Positions 1-14,306 of a stretch of DNA of 64,000 nt are shown here, in pieces. Source of the DNA: Fennellomyces sp. T-0311 (taxonomy: Eukaryota; Mucoromycota; Mucoromycetes; Mucorales; Lichtheimiaceae); assembly GCA_025266875.1 (NCBI GenBank), contig JALLLT010000039.1, forward strand, positions 362,039 through 426,038. Direction: 5' to 3'. Within the stretch, counting starts at the first letter, position 1, and each line of letters begins with the position of its first letter. The notes below the pieces were generated by a model that saw nothing but the letters and a program-made list of their open reading frames with translations, had not been told where the DNA came from and did no database searches. The position numbers and the translations under genes were made by a program.

Positions 1-3000
1 ATCAAGGGACAAGTTTCTGTCAAAAGTCCAGTCAATCCGGGCCTTTCATTTGAATAATTTACCAGAATGAGATATTTGTTTACTCCATGGCATGTCACGA
101 TGCTCCAAAGAAACAGATGCCCGATTCGGTGAATAATTACACGTGTACTTCAAGACGCATAATTTCACATTCACATAGGAATGAACTTACATCCATATAA
201 CATCGGTCTATACGTTTGTGAAACCGTCCTTAAATCCTTTGAAATACTTTACGTACACTAGATGTAAACATGACAGACAGCAACGGCTCTAAATGCCCCC
301 CCCCTGGCCGATTTATATTACAGCCATCACGAACCCTGCATTTGAAAACGAAGGATATTCCATGTAGTATTCGTCACTGTAGTGGGATTGTGGCAAATCA
401 GATATCGGCTGGAGATTTTTGGTCACTGCCGAGATCAAGGATCGACCAAGTTAAAGCCTGTACGCTGGCACGGTTTTGTATCTAACAGCGGCAGATAACA
501 CTGCTATACATTTAAATTTCGATGTAAGAATATACTTACATATATGCCACTTTTTTCAAATCATTTTGTTGATTTCTGGATTACCTAAGCTCTGTAAATA
601 CTACGTTTTGCCTATACACATATGTACTTTATAATGTGGGACTTTCAGAAGCAGCTAATTAGTTTGGTCCGAATTGATACTTAACGACTGCACACAAAAA
701 AGGGGATACGCAAGGGTTTCAAATTAATATTATCTCAGAAGAATACATAGATCTTGCTCAACAGCTTTTCAGAGCTTCCTAGTTCTTGATCTGCACGACG
801 GAGTCCAGACACCAGAGCATATAATTGCATGAAGCATAAGCATCTTGACGGAGTACTATATATACTTGGTATGGTGTTACAGGTATATACCAATTGAAAT
901 GTTACATAAAAAAATCATGGCTGTCGCTGCATTTGTGTGGCAAAAGATATCGCTTTACATAAACGCATAGTTACATTAAATTGAACAATTTCAGTCATTA
1001 TACATGGAATAAGTGATATAAATAGATCCAATGATTCGATATGCTGTGCTCAAAATATGTTAGGAATGACCGGCTTACTAGACATGTACATTACTGAAAT
1101 GTTGGAAGTCCATCTGGAACACTTAGAGCTGATCCATCATATGACGTACACATCAGCTTTACCTTAGTACTAACAGTAACAAAGCGACATATTTCAAAAG
1201 CACATGCCTGCTGACACTGTTTATGTAGTCATATGTCCATTGAGGTAGTAACGTATCTCGTAGCGCTTCTTCTTCTTCATTGCCCCTATTAATTAACAAT
1301 AAGGGCTGATGTTATGGTACACTATGGTAAAGCACTCGACCGAGTGGATGAGGCTAATTCCACTATCGACAATATAACTATCTCAAACTATACAGATTCT
1401 TACTTATCATTCGTCATTTTCACTCGCGCTACGATGATAATAATATTGTCATTATTCGAGTGTGTGAAGCAATAACCGCCTCAAGTGTTTCTTCTGGTGA
1501 CTAATTGACTTACTGAATTCCATCATTTATACACTACATCTCGCTTTTGCTTACGTGCATCTCAACTTAATGATGAATTTGAATTACATCTTATTTGAAA
1601 GTGACAATAGTGATTCTGTGAAACAAACAGCGTAGCACCCAGTAACCGCTTGCTATGGTCATCACATTCCTCTCTTGATAGAACTCGTACAGTACTGCGC
1701 AGTACAGTAGTATCACATCGTAGAGTTTGAGTTGTCGTTGTTACCAAGCCCCCCATTCTTCTGTCAGAGAAGCATAAGCAAATGACATTAACTTTTGCAT
1801 AAGCACATTTATAGACTCCTATCATACAGTGATGAAGGTACACATTAAGCTTGCTCGAGATCACATCGTAAAAACTAAACTACCGGGCGGAGTTATACCT
1901 CTGCCCAGGAAGGTCTTCGGCTCTTTCTTCAACCGAATCTAAATCTGGTAAGTGAAACCATGTGACAGATTGTTATCTGTTAGGGAAGGCTAAGCCTCGT
2001 ACTCAAAATTGGTTTTTACTTTGTAATTAGTAGCTATGGTCATCGGTTATTAACGTAATATGTCGCAGGTTTTATATAGTACACCGAAGGTTAAGAGATT
2101 CATATTGATTCCATAGGTGCCAAAGTACTATAATAAGCTTGAGTAAATGTGTCACTTTTTGGAAACTCTAACCCTCGTATTATGTGATCAACTCTAAAAA
2201 TAACAGTGCGAAGAACGGGGAAAGGTTGAACTCAAACATGACAAGTGTAGTTTCCAAAAGTGATGTCGTGCCAAGGTGTCTATCCCTGTGTATATTTTGT
2301 ACTGTAAGATTTCAAAGTTTGCAACGTTTTACCAGATCGACTTCTGTGATTACCCCAATAGTCATCACAGCGGGCCGCGCTTTATCCGGACGCATGTAAG
2401 TACTTCGAAGATGCTTGGCAGTTATGCTTGTGTAACGTAATTATGGTTAGTGCCTTTTTCCGAATGTGTGATATAGTTTCAGTGCATTCGCCATCGTTAT
2501 TCGTGAATTTTCTTGTATTGTCATCGTCCTGCATGTTAGGTTTTAATTACTATATTGTAGCCATAAAAAATGCGATTATTTCGTGTATACATTGAGAAGT
2601 AATCTTATGAAGCAAAAAGACATTAGTTGAAAAAAGGTATTGATTTTATTATGGAAGACTTTTGACCTGCACCTGTAGGTATGTAGTCGCTTCCTTAGGG
2701 TACGAATATTTAGAAATATACAAAATAGAGCGAGTGTCAAGTCTGAAAAAACCCCACTAGGAAAAAGACAGGCAGTGGAAGCGATGATGATATAAGAAAT
2801 AAAGCAAGAAAGAAAAGAAGCTGTGGAGGGTTAATGCTAATGAGATGGTGTTACTTGATAATATGGAGATAACCACACTATGTTTGGTTTCTTCAAGAAG
2901 ACATTGTGAAAACGAACGTTTCACGAAAATTCAAGTTTATAATGGGAGGTATTTTCACGAAAGTTGTCAAGAAAATTCACGTTTTGTCATATCGTTTTCA

Positions 3001-3076
3001 CGTTTCTTAACATAAACAAGCCGTTAGTTACTTTTCATCGTTTTTTTGTGCATTAATGGGAAAGGTATAAGGTGTG
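1..3076. other. gene-poor AT-rich spacer
   Basis: No convincing gene was found. Open frames are short (71-100 codons), have no recognisable domains and no consistent splice partners. A 14-base perfect palindrome (gtactgcgcagtac) lies near 1692-1705. The stretch before the MITE is rich in A/T runs. It may hold decayed repeats that I cannot classify. Confidence 0.6.
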
Positions 3077-3078
3077 TA

Positions 3079-3250
3079 CAGTGGCCGCTTTATATAACGA
3101 TCTGATGGTGCAGCCCAAACTTTATCGTTATATCAAAATATCGTTATATAAAATGGGATTTGGCAGTGATTACCGTATTGGTGCATCGAGAATTGTATCG
3201 TTATAGCGAATTATCGTTATATAAAATATCATTATATAAAGCGACCACTG
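3079..3250. mobile_element. 172-bp Tc1/mariner-pogo-like MITE
   Basis: The terminal inverted repeats are 23 bp (3079-3101 and 3228-3250) and start CAGTGG on both ends, with two mismatches between them. TA dinucleotides flank both ends (3077-3078 and 3251-3252), which is the target duplication expected of Tc1/mariner/pogo transposases. The inside has no coding capacity and repeats the motif atcgttatat several times, so the whole element can fold into a hairpin. It directly abuts the Fanzor-like relic at 3252. Assignment to the pogo/Tigger branch rests only on the CAGT termini and TA target. Confidence 0.8.
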
Positions 3251-3251
3251 T

Positions 3252-4192
3252 ATGTACCAGCGCGACTGCGCCATATTGTCCTTTATTGCTTCAGTACTGG
3301 TACATATCAACAGATTCGCAACATTGTACGGCACCGAAGATGATGACCTTGATCCTTCTGCCTCTGGACCCAGTGAAGAATCAGTAGCAATGGATATTGA
3401 CGTTGCCCGTCCTGAGCAACAGCAGCTCGAACGCATTTCCTCATTGTCAGGCCCACACAAGATTACAGCCAAAAAAAATCAACTGTATCACGCTATCGAC
3501 AAAACATTGCAAAAAACGAGAGAGGAAGAAGCGTGCTGGAAAGAAGGCAAGTTCGAAATCGTTGGAAAAAGACAGGAAAACACACGATGTTCGAGACAAG
3601 AAGGCACACCGTCGACTCTCAGCACGGACACGAGCTGCAATCGTTGCTGGTACAAAGGGAAGCCACGTGCTGAACTGTTTTGGAAGCTGGGTTCCACGTG
3701 AGTTTGTTCGCATGGATACCTATGACTCGAAACTGACAATATTATATAGGGAACAGCCCGATACGAGGGCATGCACGCAGAGGTTCCAATAAAACCAAAG
3801 ACGCAATATGTTCAGTGCAAGGCGACTGCACTGTAGTCGGCGATGAACATTTATCGTCAACCATATGTCCTTATTGTTTCCAGCGTTTGCACAACCATAT
3901 GTACCGCAGGCAAAGAAAGAAGAAAAAGTCTAATGGGTCGAAGATATGCCGCAACCTTGCTTGTCCCAGTCGCGAACTCAGATGCAACACAATGAACCAA
4001 GACAGCATCGGGAGTTTCAATATTGCACTCATGACTCTTTCTACTATGATTGCGAAGGATGGCCTGGTCTTCCCCCCCTTCCGACGCGCAGCAACAACAA
4101 CCAAGCAACACAAGTCTTATCTTGCTAATAACTATTCTCCCGCGTTTGCTCCCATTGGTAATAGGATCTTTCCCTTGAGCTTTCATAGGTAA
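3252..4192 (+). pseudogene. Fanzor/TnpB-like nuclease relic (C-terminal half)
   Basis: The 3' part reads like the C terminus of a eukaryotic Fanzor (TnpB-related RNA-guided nuclease). A DEH-L-SST stretch leads into CPYC, a basic stretch and CRNLAC, which forms a zinc ribbon. It is followed by MNQDSIGSFNI, resembling the RuvC-III NRDxNAxxNI block with its catalytic Asp. The frame of 3397-3697 (ending FGSWVP) joins 3750-4192 by a normal GT-AG intron (3698-3749, phase 1). Upstream, the plausible coding frame is a different one (3252 onward; acidic EDDDLD region), so a frameshift near 3510-3530 is needed. No RuvC-I DPG segment is visible, so the element is also 5'-truncated where the MITE sits. 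Family assignment is by motif reading only. Confidence 0.5.
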
Positions 4193-4405
4193 CTAATACT
4201 TCGATTAATCAGGACCCTAGGCGCGTCATTCAGAAGGATGAATGGCTTGGTAAGTCGTAGCCCCACAATTAAAAGTTCCGATTTTTCGTACCCTAAGCAT
4301 GTTTTCATAGCCCAGAGATGTGACCGTATGAAATTTATGGGCGGATCTTGAGGCGTCTCGTTCCCCCCTTTCACACACACAACTCTCTTTCTCACTCTTC
4401 CCACC

Positions 4406-6734
<2,329 letters not shown>

Positions 6735-8999
6735 ATGTATCATTAAGCGTTTGCATTGTTCCGTTCTCACACATTCTCAAATGTTCTTGTACCCAAGAAA
6801 AAAAATTCATTAAAAAGTCAATGTTGGCTATACATTCTTTTAGCAAAGCGCTCGAAAAAATATATCGTTAAAGTATAGCTTTTACATATCTGGTTATTGA
6901 AGTATTTGACATCAACCAACGTATGGGTTTCAATCAGCATGGGTCTCAAAAGTACCATGGTAATTGATTAATAATCTGATCCCGGTACTATGCATATACC
7001 CGTTGTCCATGCTATTCATAGCTGATGTTCTAGTTACTCGTACGACTTTTATGCATGACCGTACACAACTTTCATTATCCCACTGTCATACAACAAGCTA
7101 GACATCAACAACCGCCAGTTATCTTGACGCGTGCTTCAGATCAGCACTTCGTTGTTTTACGAATAGGGATCATGTAATTGGTTGTACCAATATAAATTCT
7201 GGGAGACTATCATTCGTTCAAGCCGAACTATTTTATTCTTTAGTTCTTGAAGAGCCGTTCGTCCGAAGATTAGGTATTATTTTTTGATCCTTATCATATT
7301 CATAGTTAAATCGAAATTAAACAATAGTTACCTGTCTGGTCGAAAAATGCATATGGGATGAAGCAAAGATGTGAATATACACACGTGTTTGCTTAGAGTA
7401 AATACTAATCTGGAGCTAAAGAAGGTGCCAAGAATCTGGTAGTTCGGTTCTGTGCGGTACGTTACCCAAGTTCCCCAAATAAGTAATGCACGGTGCACGG
7501 TTTCCGTTACACATACATTTTTATAATCTTCTCTACTATTAAACCTAACTTTTCCCAAATTAATTAACTTTCGCTACTATCCGCTGTGCTTTTTATATTA
7601 CCAATATATTAGATCTCTTTAATTAATAATCATAGTTCATACTAGTTGTTTGAAAGGATATCTTCCAGTTCGGTCGTGTAAAGGCGAAGATATATCATTT
7701 GGCAGAAGAATACACGTGGGTTAAATGGATTTTGCTTTCTCAGAAATAATATTGTCTCATCAGTATGTAATATTCTGAGTATTCTTAAAGCGTTGTCATC
7801 CCATATTCCGTTCCTCATTCGACGATGCCACCAGTTAACTGCTTTCTAATGGAGTTAGACAACGTAGTTGCGAACTTACATCGTTTATTTAGCTTAAAAG
7901 ATGAGGATTATACTCTTCCAAAATGTAGTGTGCGACATATCAAATCACGTACCCAAAGTAATATGAATAAAAGAACGAAAACTGGACCGTCGATCTGTAC
8001 TATGATACCCTTCTTGGCATTCATTGATTACATTCTTTTACAAAATGTGCATTCCTCATAACGATATGATTGTTTGATATATCTAGCTGTGTTGGAAAAT
8101 CCCACGATGATGTATGTTCGCTCTCTATAGTTTTCTGGCTAAGGTTCTCTGTATTCTATATATGTAGGTAAACCTCACAAACATACAAGCCCGCTGTGTA
8201 CTTTGGATCATGAATTATGGCAAGACCATTGACATTGGACTCCTCCTTTACCAGAATTGCAGTGGAGTAGTGTTGTTCGAATTAGACAATCCTCGTTAGT
8301 GTCCGAATTTAAACCACCATTGCCATGGGATAAGCTATCTATTTTTACTACGCACGAGACTTATACGCTAGTATGTATGTACATAAAAAAGCAAGTCTAA
8401 GTTATCACCGAAGTGCCTAACACTTTTCATGATGCTGCTAAAGTATTAATGAAAAAATGAAATGTGCTTGCATATACTTGAACTTTATACACAGAATACG
8501 TAAAGATTCTACAGTACCGATTGATTAAGTAATATATCTTACAACAGTAGTGCTGATGTAGCGTGCGAGGGTAGAGGCGACACACTTGGCCACTGCACTT
8601 TCTACAGTACCCGATCCATGACCCTTGGTATACAAGCTGCGAGACACTAGATATGATGTGCAGAGAATTTGCTAGAGTATTATGTGGAGACAGTCGTCAG
8701 GACAGTAGAATATATTTACTGAGGATAACAACAGCATTCTACTGCATTCGCAGCAAAACAGTACCTGCAAGACGATGATCATCACTTAAATGTGATATAA
8801 ACAACAACTATAGCAACGACGGTTGAATATCGGCATGGCAATTGGTTAGAATGAATGGGTGATCAGACAGGAGACAGTTGCTGGCCAACATAATGTGATC
8901 AATGCTTGTTGTAGACATAGCAACATGCCGCTTTGCGCGGTACCAGAATATTTTCTTCGCCCGAAAAAAAAATAATTTTCTTTGATCTAAAGTATAATC
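6735..8999. other. 2.3-kb spacer, no gene seen
   Basis: Only short unrelated open frames (76-78 codons at 7328-7558 and 7825-8061) are present, without domain signatures. The start holds the 3' end of the dehydrogenase transcript and the end holds the promoter of the RNA polymerase III subunit. I see no tRNA-like A/B boxes. Confidence 0.55.
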
Positions 9000-10126
9000 A
9001 TGGCAGCCCCATCGCCTTCCACAGTTGTCAGCGCCGCCGTTTTCGAAAGCGATCTGACTACAGCACCCAGCATTGGTTTTGATTCTTCACAAATTGACGA
9101 AGACGATGAAGTCTTGACCGAGATACCTGTATACCTGAACAACCACTTTTCAAAGTTCTTGTACGTGTTCCAGTATCCATTACGCAATGCACCGTTCAAC
9201 AGTCGCAATGGACCGGTAGCAGCGCGTGTCAAGCCAAAAGCGAAAATGGTGGAGCTTGATCTGCCACTCGACACGCGATCGCCAAACTACAGCAGCGAAC
9301 GCGGTGAAGATTTTGCCATGGGTATGAATGACAAAAAGATCAAGACGGCGTATGATAAGCGGATGGAAGAGCATGAGGAGGAGCAAATGTATGGACGGTC
9401 GTCCTCAGGCAAAAAAGAGGAGGAGCTGTTGGATCGCATGACGTTCAGTTCAACAGAAGTGCCAGCTCAAACTAAATATGTCGTAGGCGCACTGCGAGAT
9501 GGTAAACGTGGGCTAATTAATAAAAATTGGGATCCAAGGAACTAACCAGAGCGTATATAGGCGAGCTGCATCTCACCCCCGTACGCGGCACCATCCAAAT
9601 GCGCCCAGCGCTCAAATATATCGACAAGATCGACGAAAAGTTCAAGGCGGCGAACAAGCGGATACAGGATGTCGAAAAGGAAGAGGATGACCCGAACAAA
9701 AAGGCCGAGACTGGCAAAGCTCAGACATTGCAGGTAGGGGAGGGGGCAACCCAAGGCAAAAGAGGGAGTGTGGACGGGGAGGGGCTCGAGTGGCGTTGGA
9801 GAGCGAGAAAAAAAGTACTTATTGTGCTATGTATAGGTTTCGATGAAGAATGCTGAGAAGGATGGCGCGGGCAGACGGAACGCATACTCGCTGGCGGTGC
9901 GCAACGCAGAGGAAGAGGCGTGGCAACCGGTGGTCTACTACGACGAAACAGTAAGAAGGAAAATCATATGGCATCGTGGGTGGTTGGACTAATGGGGAGC
10001 AATTAGACTCAACAGGCGGAGATGGTTTACGATGGGCTTTACACCCAAAATAAGCAAGTGCTTAAGTGTGCGACCAGTCGCAGTGACTATCTGGAAAGCT
10101 TAAGTGGAATAAAGCGACAGCATTAA
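9000..10126 (+). CDS. RPC37: RNA polymerase III subunit Rpc37/RPC5
   Basis: Four exons (9000-9501, 9561-9733, 9837-9950, 10007-10126) encode 302 aa, close to the size of fungal Rpc37. After an acidic N terminus, EIPVYLNN-HF-KFLYVFQYPLR (about residues 41-61) is the conserved start of the RPC5/Sin-like domain. ELDLPLDTRSPNYSSERGED and the later ELHLTPVRGTIQMRP block are further family hallmarks. Rpc37 pairs with Rpc53 in a TFIIF-like subcomplex of Pol III that acts in initiation and termination/reinitiation at tRNA and 5S genes. The C-terminal exons (EEEAWQPVVYYDE, then YLESLSGIKRQH) match the usual family ending. The first ATG of the open frame is used; it lies shortly after an A-rich leader. 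Confidence 0.88.
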
Positions 10127-10627
10127 TGTTGTGCCTCACTCTGTGATCTGCTATGAGTTTGTGGCACCAGGGTCAAGGTGCACAAATATCATATATTGTG
10201 TAGCGTTAAAAATAGTTCGTCCTCTCTTGCCTTCTCCTTCTTTCTTCCATTCCCTCTTTTTTTCGCGAGGCAGATCCCCTTCCCTTCCTTGATAACTTGT
10301 TGCTCGGCAGTAACGCAAACAACAACAATAACGCACTGCTTCCGCACCGGTATGCGCATGTGCTCACCGAACCCCTCACTTATTTACTTACAATATCCCC
10401 TGGCTGGCTTCTCTCGTCAAAAAATCTAATCCCTGTTCCCCTTTCTTTACTTCTCTTTCTATCGACCACTCGTTTCGATTCACCCCCGTCGATCTAATTT
10501 TCGATTTCCTTTTTTTATCGTTTGTAGACCCAGAACGAAGGGGTTACGCACTCTCTCTTCCTCTTTTCTTGATCTCTTATCGTTCGCTGACAACCTTTGT
10601 CTCTTCCCCATCTGTGAACCACCCCAA
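10127..10627 (+). promoter_or_regulatory. pyrimidine-rich promoter/leader of the chitin synthase
   Basis: The 500 bases between the Pol III subunit stop and the chitin synthase ATG contain long C/T tracts (about 10215-10265 and 10435-10600). This is typical of strongly expressed fungal promoters and leaders. No uORF or operator could be assigned with confidence. Confidence 0.4.
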
Positions 10628-13600
10628 ATGCCTGCAGGTGTGAAATACAATCAGGCAGTCGGCGGCGGCGGTCCCGGCAACGATGGAGCACCCTACGCAT
10701 ACTCAACTGCCACTCCAGCCCAGAACGCTTACAATAGTCCCCATGGCGCGACATCTGTGGGACGACGCCCGACCGTTCTTGGTCGTGCACCAACTCGTCG
10801 CATGGCCCCCGGTGCCAACAGCATTGCGAACGCGGGTCAGAATATACAGCGCGGCCGTACCTTGATTCGACCAGACCGTTACCAGGAACCGCCACCATTG
10901 TTGACAGGCAAGCCTACGCAGAATCAGAGCCTGTTTGACCCCTGGGTGTTGTTTTCTCGCATCGTTACGTTCTGGGCCTTTGCTCCCCTGCTGGCCGCCT
11001 TTGGCAAGGCCGAGAAGGGGATGCAGCAGGCCTGGCGAGAGAAGATGGCATTGTGCTTTATCATCGCATGCATGGGTGCCTTTGTAGCGTTCATCACGAT
11101 CGGCCTGAGCTCTGTGATGTGTCCGCCGGATCAAGCCAACAACCAAGCCAACTACGCGTCGTATAACGATTCCTTGAACAGCGGTAATTTCTTTGGGTCA
11201 ATTCTCCCACACATGTACACCACAACTCACACCATATAAATTTAATTAAGCCTCGCTGCTCGGCATCTCGGGCTGGCAGATCAACATTACACATTATCAG
11301 GTCACCGCCACTGTCAATCTCTTTGATCTTGTTTCGGTCCCTGGAACGGACATTACAAATTATTTTCAGCATGGTTCCAACATTCCAGCATGTACAAACA
11401 CCGGCAATGAAATGGCTCAACAATTCAAAGCTGTGACATTTGATCCATGCAGTGATAACAATGGTTACGACGGTTGTCCACTAGGTTCGATCTCGGATTC
11501 GACGTTCGCTGACCTGGGGCTAGAGAACTCGACTCGTCTAGTCGGATACGACTGGACCGCGCTTGCTAGCCCCAATCTCACACATTTCTTTGTTCTGGAC
11601 GGCAATGTGCTAAATATGGATCCATATATTGCAGCCCACCCCAGCCCCATTGCCAACGATATTCTCGATGCTACCATTCGCGAAGTCCTGAACTCGTCGT
11701 TTGCAGAGGGCGGTCGCGATGGCACCAAGCAGTTCTTCCGACGCACCGAGTTGCGACATTCGATTAACTGTTTGGTGGAAAAGTACCGTGCTGGTCATAT
11801 CGATAAGTCTACGCCAGGCTGTTTCGCCGCATCGCTTGTGTTGTACTGTGCATTGGGTGTCGTTCTTTCAATCGTGTTTGCACGGTTTTTCATGGCCTTG
11901 ATCTTTGCTTGGTGCTTGTCATGGAAAATGTCGCGTACACCGCCACCAGTAGGCCGCGCACCGGCAATGATGCCAGGTCAAACAATGGAAATGTCAGATA
12001 TCAAGCGAAAGCAAGGCATCCCACGCAGTGATTCTGGCACGACCGTCGCGAGCAACTTCACAACCACTGTGGGTAATGATTTGTACACAGCCCTACTGAT
12101 CACATGTTACTCGGAGGGTCTGGAAGGTATCCGTGCTACCATCGAATCGTTGTCAGGAACAGAATACCCGGACAAGCGCAAGCTACTCTTTGTCATTGCA
12201 GATGGAATGATTACTGGTAGTGGCGAAAAGATGTCCACGCCCGATATCTGCTTGTCGCTGGTAACCTTTGAAAACCAGGCCATGAGAACTCCCGAGCCTA
12301 TGCCTTACATTGCAGTGGCTGCCGGCTCGAAGCAGTTCAATCGAGCTAAAGTGTATGCAGGACATTACGGTAAGTCTTTTTCCCTGCATTATGTCTCCCA
12401 AATTCATTATTAATTTGTTGTGCGTATTAAGTGTGCAAGGGTCACAAGGTGCCAATGATTTTGGTAGTCAAATGTGGCAATCCAGACGAAGAAGGCAAAC
12501 CTAAAGCCGGCAACCGAGGAAAACGCGATTCACAGCTGATCCTAATGAACTTTTTCAGCCGCGTTACCTACAATGACCGTATGACACCGTTAGATTACGA
12601 GTTATTCCGCAAGATTCACCACTTGATGGGCGTCACTCCCGATTACTTTGAGCTGGTTCTCATGGTAGACGCTGACACCAAAGTATACAAATCTTCCCTG
12701 CGCTTGCTGGTCAACTGCATGGTCAACGACAACTTGATTATGGGCTTGTGTGGAGAAACAAAAATCGCCAACAAACGCGCTTCATGGGTCAGCGCTATTC
12801 AAGTCTACGAGTACTTTATTTCCCATCATCTGGCCAAAGGTTTCGAGTCTGTGTTTGGTGGCGTTACCTGTTTACCTGGCTGTTTCTGCATGTATCGACT
12901 CAAGGCACGTAAAGGTGACGGAGACTGGGTGCCCATTATTACAAAACCGGAAATCGTTCAAGAATACTCTCAAAACACCGTGGAATCATTGCATCAGAAG
13001 AATTTGTTGTTGCTCGGTGAAGATCGATTTTTGACGACACTCATGCTCCGCAACTTTCCGTATCGAAAGATGGTGTTTACTCCTCATGCTGTAAGTGTCT
13101 ATTATCACAGTAACCAATGTAAATGTATTCTTATCGTCAAGATAACGTTAGATATGTAAGACTGTGGTGCCTGATGAATTCAAGGTGTTACTGTCGCAAC
13201 GCCGTCGATGGATCAATTCGACCATTCACAACTTGTTCGAGTTGGTTCTTGTCCGAAACTTGTGCGGCACGTTCTGTTTCTCCATGCAATTCGTCGTGAT
13301 GATGGATTTAGTCGGTACCTTGACGCTTCCAGTTGCCATTGTTCTCACTATCGTGTTGATCGCATCGATTGCATCTACGAGTATCACCAGTTTCACTACA
13401 GCGGTGCCACTTGTTTTGCTTATCATTGTGCTTTTCTCACCTGCACTGTTGATCCTGATTACAACGAAAAAGTGGGTATACCTGGCATGGATGATTATCT
13501 ACCTGTTTGCACTTCCAATTTGGAATTTCGTACTTCCTGTCTATTCATTCTGGCACTTTGACGACTTTTCATGGGGTGAAACGCGAAAAGTCACGGGCGA

Positions 13601-14306
13601 AACAAAAGGCGAACATCATGGTCAAAAGGACGGTGTGTTTGATCCATCCAAAGTACCTCTGCGACGATGGGAAGATTACGAACGACGACGGATTCGCGCT
13701 GTTCGACGACGCGAAAAGAAACTACGGGAATTGGGTCCTGTACACATGACCCACGCTATTATTAACGGTGACGACGATCAGCAACGACTCATGCAGAGTG
13801 AAGATGATCTGTCGACAAATTATACCGGAAGCGATATGTCGTCAGCGCAGAATAATCCAATGCATTACTTTGATCCATCAAAGGAAGCGCCTGTGAAATC
13901 TGGATCTGGATATTATCCCTCGTTCCGACCACAAGCTCAACCTCAAGCTCAAGCTCAAACACCACCACCACCGTTACCGAAGCAGCCTTCTCAACATCAG
14001 CCACGACCTCTCCCTCAACAGCAACAAAGGCCACCGCCACCAGGAGGAGGCTATTATCCGCGACCGCCACCGGTACGGCAAGAATCTGCGCCTTATCAAC
14101 AAGGCCAGTCTATTTTGCGTAGCCCTCCACTACAAAATCAACAAGTTGCCTTCAACACTTCAAGGCCTCCACCTCCACCGTCTCATTACCAACCACAGTA
14201 TCAACCGACACCGCCACCCCATGGCACATATACACCACAAGTACGGCCAGTACGACCTGGTCCACCACCACCAAGACCGTATAATAACCAATATAATGGT
14301 TTTTAG
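10628..14306 (+). CDS. chitin synthase, division II (class IV / CHS3-like)
   Basis: Four exons (10628-11183, 11251-12369, 12432-13090, 13161-14306) encode 1159 aa. It polymerises UDP-GlcNAc into chitin at the plasma membrane. An N-terminal cytosolic stretch leads to two membrane segments (one near [16 protein letters not shown], one near [13 protein letters not shown]) and a second membrane region before the catalytic domain. Catalytic signatures are the LLITCYSEG entry, DAD near 638-640, EDR near 755-757 and QRRRW near 791-795. These are followed by several C-terminal membrane helices. There is no myosin motor, which argues against classes V/VII and for a class IV-like enzyme. The last ~130 residues are a Pro/Gln-rich low-complexity tail encoded by imperfect CA-rich repeats, which is unusual at the C terminus of this class. 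Confidence 0.95.

Noticed and set aside
1330..1360. tRNA A-box-like string (cgaccgagtggatgaggc)
   Set aside because: No B-box (GGTTCGAATCC-like) at a suitable distance and no cloverleaf can be formed.
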